From Verrucomicrobiota bacterium (GTDB lineage: Bacteria; Verrucomicrobiota; Verrucomicrobiia; Limisphaerales; BJHT01), in contig BJHT01000009.1 in assembly GCA_014193395.1 (NCBI GenBank), positions 1-61,749 of the forward strand: DNA of 61,749 bases. Reading direction: 5' to 3'. Under the pieces are notes generated by a model that was given only the letters and a program-made list of their open reading frames with translations, was not told the origin of the DNA and made no database searches. The position numbers were made by a program, and so were the translations under genes. This document shows, in pieces, positions 55,288 through 61,749 of the stretch (position 1 is the stretch's first letter; each line of letters starts with the position of its first letter).

Positions 55288-56277
55288 ATGAAACCCGTCG
55301 CTCTGCTCGCACTCGCCACATTCTGCTCCGCCTCCGAGCTCTCCTTGTCGTCTGCCGCGGCGGCTGACGGAATGGTGAAACCGTTGGAAGTCCGCACGGT
55401 TTATGCGAACGGCAGGCACAATGCCTTCACGGCCCTGCGCCGCTTCCAGGGCGAGCTGTGGCTGGCCTTCCGCTCCGGTGATGCGCACAACTCGGCGACC
55501 GCCGATGTCCTCGTGCTGCGCTCCAAGGACGGCAAGGAATGGCGGCCGGCTCACAAGCTCGATGTGGCCAAGGACGACCGCGACCCGCAGTTCGTGGTGA
55601 CGGAGAAAAGGCTCTTCCTTTACTGCCCGGCCATGAACGGCGCGACGCTCACGACCTGGCTCACCTACACCGACGATGGCAAGACGTGGAGCACACCGGT
55701 GACGGTCTATGAGCCGCAGTTCATCCTTTGGAAGCCCGTCGTGCATGACGGCACTTTCTACGCCGCCGCACACAAGAAAGACGAAACCGCTGCGGGCAAA
55801 GGCCGCGCCGTGCATCTGGTGAAATCCACCGACGGGTTGAAATGGGAGAAGATATCCACCATCCGCGCCGGCAACTGGGAGAGCGAGACGACGCTGTTTT
55901 TCGATGCCCGGCACCATGCCACGGCCTTTCTGCGCCAGAAATACGGCAGCCCACAGGCGCAGATTCTCGAGTCAGACCCGCCGTATGCCGAATGGAAGGC
56001 GCGTCCGGCGGACGTGCCGCACTTCAGCGGGCACAGTGTCCACACGTTCCGCGGCGTGACCTATCTCCTGTCCCGCGCGCTCGTGGCCGGCAAGGCCACT
56101 GGTTCGCGCATCTACATCTTCGCCGACGGGAAACTGACGCCCTACTGTGATCTGCCTTCCGGCGGAGACTGCGCCTATCTCGAAGCCGTGGAGGACGGCG
56201 CGAACATGCTCGTCAGCTACTACTCGACCCACGAGGGCACGACGAACATCTACCTCGCCGTCGTGCCGCTGAAGTGA
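55288..56277 (+). CDS. Secreted sialidase-like (BNR/Asp-box) propeller protein
   Basis: From ATG 55288 the product has 329 aa with a signal peptide (MKPVALLALATFCSASELSL). Asp-box-like turns (S/T-x-D-G-x-x-W) recur: SKDGKEWRP, YTDDGKTWSTP and STDGLKWEK, each in a separate blade. Conserved sialidase arginines and catalytic Tyr/Asp are not clear to me, so enzyme activity is doubtful. Similar proteins are common in PVC genomes annotated as exo-alpha-sialidase. A CotH-like gene follows after 83 bp. Confidence 0.8.
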   Translation: MKPVALLALATFCSASELSLSSAAAADGMVKPLEVRTVYANGRHNAFTALRRFQGELWLAFRSGDAHNSATADVLVLRSKDGKEWRPAHKLDVAKDDRDPQFVVTEKRLFLYCPAMNGATLTTWLTYTDDGKTWSTPVTVYEPQFILWKPVVHDGTFYAAAHKKDETAAGKGRAVHLVKSTDGLKWEKISTIRAGNWESETTLFFDARHHATAFLRQKYGSPQAQILESDPPYAEWKARPADVPHFSGHSVHTFRGVTYLLSRALVAGKATGSRIYIFADGKLTPYCDLPSGGDCAYLEAVEDGANMLVSYYSTHEGTTNIYLAVVPLK

Positions 56278-56360
56278 GCGGCCGCGGGTTGCCTCAGCCG
56301 GCCTGGCCGTTCCGTGGATTTGCTTGAATCGACATTGCGTCGGCCCGAACTTCCCGTCCG

Positions 56361-57953
56361 ATGATCGCTCAACTTCTCAGCCTGTCAGTCGCCGTGCTCG
56401 TGCTGGTGCCAGCGCCGCGCGCGCTCGGGGCGGCGGCAAAGGTTTCCGAGCGCGAGGCGTTTTTCGCGGCCACCAATGCGCATACGTTCGTCATCCAGAT
56501 TCCACCGGAGGACTACAAAAAACTGCAGAAGGACAACCGCGCCTACGTGAAATGCGACGTGACGGTGGACGGTGCATTCCTGGCCAAGGACTGCGGCGTT
56601 CATCTCAAGGGCGGCGCGGGCAGCTTCCGCGGCCTCAATGACAAGCCCGCGCTCACGTTGAGTTTCGGCAAGTTTCAGGAGGGGCAGAGACTCGCAGGCA
56701 TCCACAAGCTGCATCTCAACAACTCCGTGCAGGACCCGGGTTACATGACGGAAAACCTTTGCGGCTGGCTCTTCGACAAGGCCGGCGTGCCGGCGCCGAA
56801 AGTGACGTGGGGCCGGGTGAAGCTCAACGGGCGGGACCTGGGATTTTTCGTGGTGAAGGAAGGTTACGCGAAGGATTTCATCCATCGTTATTTCAAGGAT
56901 GCAACGGGGAATTTTTACGACGGCGGCTTCTGCCAGGACATCGACGCCAAGAAACAAAAGACCGCCGGCGAGAATCCCGACGATCAGGGCGACCTGAAGG
57001 AACTCGCGCTGGCCGCGCGCGAGACCGATCCCGCGAAACGCTGGGAGGCGTTGAGCAAACGTCTTGATGTGGAGCGCTTCGCGGCCTTCACGGTGCTGGA
57101 AGTCTTCACCGCCCACTGGGACGGCTACACGCACAACCGCAATAATTACCGGATGTATCACGACCCGACGACTGACAAGCTGGTGTTCATCCCTTCGGGC
57201 ATGGATCAGATGTTCGGTGGCGGCCAGCACGCGCGGCGGCCCGGCGGCCTCAATGGCATGGTCACCGCCGCCTTCATGCAAACGCCGCAGGGCCGTGCGC
57301 TTTACGAGCAGCAGGCGCAGAAACTCTTCACCAGCGTTTTCCAGCTCGAGGACCTGCTCGCGCATGTGAATGAGATCAGTGCGGTCATTCAGAGTGGTCT
57401 CACCGCCATCAGTCCGAACGTTGCACGGGAACATCAGGGCCAGGTGGCGAGTTTGCGCGACCGTATTACCGGGCGCCATCGCGACATCGCCCGGCAGCTT
57501 GGCGAGCCGCCACCGGAGCCGATCAAGTTCGCGGCGGACGGCACCACCCAGATCAAACGTTGGGAAGCCAAGCAGGACTCCGGCGAGCCGCAGCAAGACC
57601 AGCCGAAGGTGGACGGTCGTGCGACCTATCACATCCTGGCCAAGAGTGGCGGGACGGTGGCGTCGTGGCGCGCGCCGGTGACGCTGCCGCCCGGCAAATA
57701 CCGTTTCACTGCACGCGCGAAATGTGCCGGCATCCAGCCCATCAGTGATCCTCCCGGCATCGGTGCGGGCCTGCGCATCTCTGGCGGCCAGCGCACGAAC
57801 AAACTCGTCGGCAGCTCGGGCTGGACCACGCTGGAACACGTCATCGAAATTGCCGACACCGATGAAATCGTCCTGGTCGCCGAACTCCGCGCCAGCAAAG
57901 GCGAGGTTTGGTTCGACACGGAGTCTTTCAAAATCGCCAGGGCGAAGAATTAG
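56361..57953 (+). CDS. CotH kinase-like secreted protein
   Basis: The 530-aa product has a signal sequence (MIAQLLSLSVAVLVLVPAPR). Residues ~40-360 form the CotH fold: VKCDVTVDGAFLAKDCGVHL, KGGAGSFRGLNDKPALTLSF, GYMTENLCGWLFDKAGVPAP, FFVVKEGYAKDFI, then HWDGYTHNRNNYRMYHDPTT and FIPSGMDQMFGG with the conserved Asp. CotH proteins are atypical secreted kinases of spore coats and of surface proteins. Residues ~400-528 add an unrelated beta-sandwich (YRFTARAKCAGIQPI). It lies 83 bp after the sialidase-like gene on the same strand. Confidence 0.88.
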   Translation: MIAQLLSLSVAVLVLVPAPRALGAAAKVSEREAFFAATNAHTFVIQIPPEDYKKLQKDNRAYVKCDVTVDGAFLAKDCGVHLKGGAGSFRGLNDKPALTLSFGKFQEGQRLAGIHKLHLNNSVQDPGYMTENLCGWLFDKAGVPAPKVTWGRVKLNGRDLGFFVVKEGYAKDFIHRYFKDATGNFYDGGFCQDIDAKKQKTAGENPDDQGDLKELALAARETDPAKRWEALSKRLDVERFAAFTVLEVFTAHWDGYTHNRNNYRMYHDPTTDKLVFIPSGMDQMFGGGQHARRPGGLNGMVTAAFMQTPQGRALYEQQAQKLFTSVFQLEDLLAHVNEISAVIQSGLTAISPNVAREHQGQVASLRDRITGRHRDIARQLGEPPPEPIKFAADGTTQIKRWEAKQDSGEPQQDQPKVDGRATYHILAKSGGTVASWRAPVTLPPGKYRFTARAKCAGIQPISDPPGIGAGLRISGGQRTNKLVGSSGWTTLEHVIEIADTDEIVLVAELRASKGEVWFDTESFKIARAKN

Positions 57954-58199
57954 CCGCGGGTCAGTCCCGGCGATTCGGTTGTACCTTCGAGGTGTTTTGC
58001 AGCCGGAGAAAGAGTCGCGCCATCTGAATTGGCGACCACCGTCTCACGGCTATGCAAATGCCTGGTCATCGACTAATAACTGTCCCGTGAAACTGTCGAA
58101 GCTTCCTGCGCCATGGTTCGCCTGCCTGCTTTGTGCTCCGGCCTCCCTGGTCACTGACGTCCGTCCTTCTCGGGATCGCGATGGCTCCCAATGACGCCC

Positions 58200-59081
58200 A
58201 TGAAGAAAATATTGATCGTCGTCCTGCTGGCTGCAGCGATCGGCGCAGTCACCTGGCAGCAGCGGCAGGTCGTCGGGCTGCGCGTCGAGAACCAAGTCAT
58301 TCGCGAACAGATTCAGCCCCTCGGCGAACAGGTGAACAGTCTCTTGCGCGAGCGCGAGCGTCTGCGCACGGAATTGCAGCAGGTCAAGACCGAGGCCAAG
58401 CGGGAGGAGGGCGACAAGGCCGAGTTGATGCGGCTGCGCGGCGAAGTGGGACCGTTGCGGCAGATGGCGCAGGAGTTCCAAGGATTGAAGGCATCTGCCG
58501 CCAGTGCCGCCCGCGCCGCCCAAGTGAGCCACAACGCGGCCGCCGCTTCCCGAATCGCTCCGCCCGCCAACCTGGAGGTGGACCACATCATCACCCTGCG
58601 GGCGCAGGATCTGTGGCAGCGATTGAACCAGTCCCCGACCAACTGGATTCCCGAGTTGAAATATTTGAAGGACGAAGACTGGCGCAAGGTGGCGCTCGGT
58701 CAGCGTTGGGAATCCGAAGAGGAGGCGCGCAAAGCCTTCGGGCAACTGCGCAACGCGGCCAAGGAGCGCTTCATGGACCGGTTGGGCAGCGCTCTCCAAA
58801 GCTACGGCAAGGCGACCAGTGGCCAGCTCCCGACCAAGTTGACTGACGTGGCCGGCTATTTCGATCCGCCGGTGGACAGCACTCTCCTGGATCGCTACGA
58901 ACTGACCGCCCAGCGCAACATCACAACCGTCCGCCTGAGTCAGAATCCCGACGAACTGATCGTAAAAGAGAAGAATGCGCTCGATCCCGCGTCGGGAGAA
59001 ACCCTGCAGCTTATCAACTTAAGAGGGAACCTCCGCGGCACGATCGGCGTCACTCCGCCCGCGACCGCGCCCAGGCCGTGA
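58200..59081 (+). CDS. Membrane-anchored coiled-coil protein, unknown
   Basis: From ATG 58200 (or 58191) the product has 293 aa. MKKILIVVLLAAAIGAVTWQ is an N-terminal anchor, then a coiled coil from ~22 to ~90 (LRVENQVIREQIQPLGEQVN, LLRERERLRTELQQVKTEAK). An Ala-rich linker follows and a soluble C-terminal domain (~120-290) with LWQRLNQSPTNWIPELKYLK and LRNAAKERFMDRLGSAL. In PVC genomes similar proteins are often next to ECF sigma factors; no sigma factor is present here. Function unknown. Confidence 0.7.
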   Translation: MKKILIVVLLAAAIGAVTWQQRQVVGLRVENQVIREQIQPLGEQVNSLLRERERLRTELQQVKTEAKREEGDKAELMRLRGEVGPLRQMAQEFQGLKASAASAARAAQVSHNAAAASRIAPPANLEVDHIITLRAQDLWQRLNQSPTNWIPELKYLKDEDWRKVALGQRWESEEEARKAFGQLRNAAKERFMDRLGSALQSYGKATSGQLPTKLTDVAGYFDPPVDSTLLDRYELTAQRNITTVRLSQNPDELIVKEKNALDPASGETLQLINLRGNLRGTIGVTPPATAPRP

Positions 59082-59151
59082 GGACAAGCGAATCCGCGCC
59101 GATCCAGCCACGCTCTCAGCCGTATCCATTCAGTCGAACCGAATCTTTTGG

Positions 59152-59456
59152 ACCACAGAGACACGATGAACACAGGGCGGCCGGACCGCAGCCCAAGCGG
59201 AGCGCGACCGGTCCCCGGTCGCAGCGGCAACATCGGAGCCAGGGCGCTCGGGTTTTCTTGCGCCTTCGCAGGTGCGGAGCCGCTGCGGGCGGGGACCGCC
59301 CGCGCGCCAAAATCCTCGCGGGGCGCGAGCATTCTGCAGGGTTGTAGTACAGAGGAAAACCAAGGACTCGCGGGTCGTTCGGCCTTCACTAATTGGCGCC
59401 TTCCTGAAGCCGCCGCCGCCCCTCGTTCTTCTCTGTGTTCATCGTGTCTCTGTGGT
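59152..59456. repeat. Large nested palindromic element, family B (copy 3, inverted)
   Basis: This is the reverse-complement copy of 43225-43528, 305 bp, ends ACCACAGAGACACGATGAAC and GTTCATCGTGTCTCTGTGGT. The core hairpins GCGCGACCGGTCCCCGGTCG and GCGGGCGGGGACCGCCCGC are near identical; the stretch next to the tail differs. The flanks add a further pair, CATTCAGTCGA (left) and TCGACTGAATA-type (right). Confidence 0.9.
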
Positions 59457-59469
59457 CGAATTAAGTCGG

Positions 59470-59506
59470 ATCGACTGAATAGTTACGGCTTAGTCATGAC
59501 TATTCA
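59470..59506. repeat. Stem-loop next to element B
   Basis: GACTGAATAG and CTATTCAGTC are a perfect 10-bp inverted pair around a 17-nt loop. It directly follows the B copy and reuses its border motif. Confidence 0.7.
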
Positions 59507-59750
59507 GTCGGGCTGATTCAAATGGACCACCGGGACGCGATGCGCGCCGAGAAGCGGTGGAATTTGCCAGCCGGGGTTGGTTGACTGAGCGAGACTTCTT
59601 CGGCCCCCGAAAAATGAACTCCGGGGCGGTTGACGAAACCCACGGCAACACCTGACACTCCGTCGCGTGTTCTCAACTGTTCAACCCGCCATTCGGCGAA
59701 CGCAGCCGAAGCTAACAGCGCAGGCCTGCCTGCTGACACCACGACTCCCC

Positions 59751-60872
59751 ATGAAAAACAAACCTACTTCCCACCCATTCCTCCTCGCCTTACTGCTGCT
59801 CGCGCTCAGTGGGCGCGCCTTCGCCGCCAGCACGCCGCTGCCGCGCAGCACGCCCGAGGCGCAGGGCATTTCCTCGGCGGCGATTCGCGCTTATGTCGAG
59901 GCGGCGGACAAACAGATCAATACTCTCCACAGCTTCATGCTCGTGCGGCATGGGCAGGTCATCGCCGAGGGTTGGTGGAAACCCGAGACGGCGGAGAAAC
60001 CGCACGTCCTTTGGTCGCTCAGCAAGAGCTTCACCTCGACCGCCGTCGGACTCGCGGTGGCCGAAGGGAAGCTGAATCTGGAAGACCCCGTGCTGAAGTT
60101 TTTCCCCGCCGACGCTCCCGCCGCTCCCTCCACGAATCTCAAGGCCATGCGCGTGCGCGACCTGCTCACGATGAGCGGCGGACACGATGTCGAACCAAAA
60201 TTTGATTTCAGCGCCGGCCCGTCGGTGAAGGGCTTCCTTGCGCAGCCGGTCACGCACGAGCCGGGGACTTACTTCCGTTACAACACTCCCGGCACTTACA
60301 CTCTGTCGGCGATTGTCACCAAAGCTACCGGTCAGACCGTGCTCGACTATCTCAGGCCGCGCCTGTTCGAGCCGCTCGGCATCGAGAATCCCGCATGGGG
60401 CGCCACCGCCGAAGGTTACAGTTTGGGTGGCTACGGTCTCTTCGTCCGCACCGAGGACATCGCCAAGTTCGGCCAGCTCTATCTGCAAAAAGGAAAATGG
60501 CAGGGCAAACAATTGCTCCCGGAAAAATGGGTCGCAGCTGCGACCTCCAAGCAGGTGGACAATGACAAAGCCCCGAGCGGACGGACGCCTGACTGGCGGC
60601 AGGGCTACGGCTTCCAATTTTGGCGCTGCCAGCACAACGCCCACCGCGGCGACGGCCGTGATGGTCAAATCTGCCTCGTGCTGCCCGAGCAGGACGCCGT
60701 CATCGCCATCACCGCGCAAACCGGCCAGATGCAGATGGAATTGGATCTCGTCTGGGAAAAACTCCTGCCCGCCTTCCGCCCCGATCCCCTGCCGGCCGAC
60801 GCCGCCGAACTGGCGAAGCTAAAGCAAACGCTCGCCAACCTGACCGCCCATCCGGTGAAGAAGGCAAACTAA
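59751..60872 (+). CDS. Secreted serine hydrolase of the beta-lactamase/DD-peptidase family
   Basis: From ATG 59751 the product has 373 aa, with a signal peptide (MKNKPTSHPFLLALLLLALS). The SxxK is in HVLWSLSKSFTSTAVG (Ser near 89) and the YxN-type in YFRYNTPGTYTLSAI (Tyr near 177), with the third motif less clear (HRGDGRDG region). This is the class C beta-lactamase / alkaline D-peptidase-like family, which also includes esterases. The substrate is unknown. The gene is isolated. The upstream open frame to 59667 has no leader character. Confidence 0.9.
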   Translation: MKNKPTSHPFLLALLLLALSGRAFAASTPLPRSTPEAQGISSAAIRAYVEAADKQINTLHSFMLVRHGQVIAEGWWKPETAEKPHVLWSLSKSFTSTAVGLAVAEGKLNLEDPVLKFFPADAPAAPSTNLKAMRVRDLLTMSGGHDVEPKFDFSAGPSVKGFLAQPVTHEPGTYFRYNTPGTYTLSAIVTKATGQTVLDYLRPRLFEPLGIENPAWGATAEGYSLGGYGLFVRTEDIAKFGQLYLQKGKWQGKQLLPEKWVAAATSKQVDNDKAPSGRTPDWRQGYGFQFWRCQHNAHRGDGRDGQICLVLPEQDAVIAITAQTGQMQMELDLVWEKLLPAFRPDPLPADAAELAKLKQTLANLTAHPVKKAN

Positions 60873-60885
60873 GTCGCTGCTCAAG

Positions 60886-60910
60886 CGGCGCGCGACCGTC
60901 CCGGTCGCAG
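60886..60910. repeat. Family B hairpin, solo fragment
   Basis: GGCGCGCGACCGTCCCGGTC and GCAG are the first hairpin of the family B core with no second hairpin. It follows the serine hydrolase stop. Confidence 0.55.
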
Positions 60911-61185
60911 CCGCATCATTGGAGTCTGGCCACCGGTTGGGGAGCGCACGCGGCCCGCGTGCCGGTTTGGATGGCCGCCCAAACCTTCGCTCCCCAGTCG
61001 GCCGCTGCTGCTTCGGGGAAAAGTGAGTGGAACGAAGTTCTCGGCTGGCCGCCGAAAACGGAACGCCAGCGGCGTGCGCACCCCGACGCCAGATGTGAGG
61101 GCGCATCCGGCGACACGCGAGGGCGCGTGTGCTCCCCGGGGAACAAGCCCGCGTGCAGCAGCCGCAGCTTGAACGCGGTTAAGAC

Positions 61186-61666
61186 TTACACCTCGCTCAC
61201 CACGCCCAATCGTTCGGTGGTGAGCCCAGCCCCGACCCCCGCGGGTTGCCAGCCCGCGATGGGAGCGAGCGTGCAGGCGGGGTTGAAGAGGATCATCGCG
61301 TTGGGACGTTCGTCGCTGCCGAAACCGCTGACCGTCCCGGTGGCGGCCGCGAGGTCCTTAGCCATTTGATGAGTTCCCCGATGACTTCCTGCGTGGCTGT
61401 GGTGCCTTCAGCCCCAAAGGGGCGTAAGATGCCAGCCCAGGGCAACGCCCTGGGATCGAACGTCAAAGATTATCCCAAGCCCTGAAGGGGCGAAACAATG
61501 GTTGTGCCGCCCCTTCAGGGCTTGACGATTTTGGGACGCATACCCAGGGCGCTGCCCTGGGCTGGCATGTGCCGCGCCGTTGGCGCTTAACTCCGAGGTG
61601 GTGAAGATGTCGATGATCAATGCCGAGACGCCGGGCATTTCCCCGGAACCAGGCGATGGCGCTGGG
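61186..61666 (-). pseudogene. Broken alpha/beta hydrolase (esterase) interrupted by element E
   Basis: Two minus-strand fragments read like one PVC-type alpha/beta hydrolase. Upstream, 61616-61663 gives SAIAWFRGNARRLGID, the segment before the nucleophile elbow. Downstream, 61186-61365 gives LAAATGTVSGFGSDERPNAM, then ILFNPACTLAPI and TTERLGVV, ending at a stop. The expected ..DRIxAxGGSAGGH part is missing and the element E copy lies between. The rest of the gene, including the acid and His, is not found. It is therefore a decayed remnant. Confidence 0.65.
61404..61598. repeat. Palindromic element, family E (copy 2) inside a pseudogene
   Basis: Diverged copy of 39349-39571. AGCCCCAAAGGGGC and CCAGCCCAGGGCAACGCCCT are at the left. 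GCCCTGAAGGGGC and GCCCCTTCAGGGC are paired in the centre. AGGGCGCTGCCCTGGGCTGG and GCCGTTGGCGCTTAA are at the right. The interior resembles other E copies in order. Flanks share only CACCAC on the minus strand, so any duplication is weak. Confidence 0.75.
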
Positions 61667-61667
61667 A

Positions 61668-61739
61668 AAGTGCGAATGCAGAAGTGCGAATGGCGAAGTT
61701 CAGTCAGTTCGACATTCGTCATTCGTCATTCGTCGTTCC
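61668..61739. repeat. Short direct and inverted repeat cluster at the window edge
   Basis: AAGTGCGAATG occurs twice (61668-61692) and ATTCGTC occurs three times in tandem (61714-61734), the two being partly complementary (CGAATG / CATTCG). It lies beyond the pseudogene and may be part of another element cut by the window edge. Confidence 0.5.
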
Positions 61740-61749
61740 ACGTTTGCCT

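Noticed and set aside
1..61749. tRNA or rRNA genes
   Set aside because: I looked by eye for T-loop GGTTCGA-type strings and rRNA-like stretches and found none with a plausible fold; a covariance search could still find one.

Overview
The window is high-GC DNA from a bacterium that looks like a member of the Verrucomicrobiota. The signs are three tandem DUF1080 proteins, giant secreted beta-propeller proteins of the PVC type, two prepilin-type proteins with the [15 protein letters not shown] leader and an H-X9-DG-like tail, a CotH-like protein, many secreted cytochrome and propeller proteins, and dense intergenic palindromic repeats. This placement is inference from gene content; no rRNA or tRNA gene was seen.

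Layout. 1-8.7 kb: a small secreted Cys-rich protein, an 883-aa SGNH/propeller/HEAT protein, a coupled pair of unknown small genes, a class II type cytochrome c, a UbiB-family kinase and an NHL propeller. 8.9-16.9 kb (minus strand): three DUF1080 genes, a pentaheme cytochrome with a PA14-like domain, a Uma2-type nuclease and an 804-aa secreted propeller. 17.9-21.3 kb (minus): a secreted protein of unknown role, a CvpA-like membrane protein and a pseudopilin. 21.7-27.1 kb (plus): an Fe-S assembly cluster (SufU, GNAT, SufT, SufS, a rhodanese-like protein, a second NifU-like scaffold) with a MazF-like and a HicBA toxin-antitoxin pair inside it. 27.3-36.1 kb: class I aldolase, a DksA-like protein, a large Kelch-type protein, a second pseudopilin, a metallophosphoesterase, a lone receiver domain and an H1-like Lys/Ala-rich protein.

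36.1-48 kb is a phosphate island: a porin, pstS, pstC, pstA, pstB, phoU, phoB and phoR, with Pho-box-like 11-bp-phased direct repeats upstream of the porin and of pstC. It is followed convergently by an OlsB-like N-acyltransferase and a PlsC/OlsA-like acyltransferase, which suggests phosphate uptake and phosphorus-free ornithine lipid synthesis lie side by side. 48.6-61.7 kb holds unknown proteins (one with an internal duplication), NnrS, a UxaA-type dehydratase, a methyltransferase, a sialidase-like propeller, a CotH-like protein, a coiled-coil membrane protein, a serine beta-lactamase-like hydrolase and a broken alpha/beta hydrolase.

The most striking content is between the genes. At least ten families of palindromic elements (called A to K here) fill almost every long gap. 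They have long inverted ends, often enclose one another, and sit inside the pst operon and right against start codons. One copy of family E splits the arm of a family A element and is flanked by an exact 11-bp direct repeat, which is what a transposition event leaves. A second E copy lies inside a hydrolase pseudogene. No transposase is encoded in the window, so these look like non-autonomous mobile elements.
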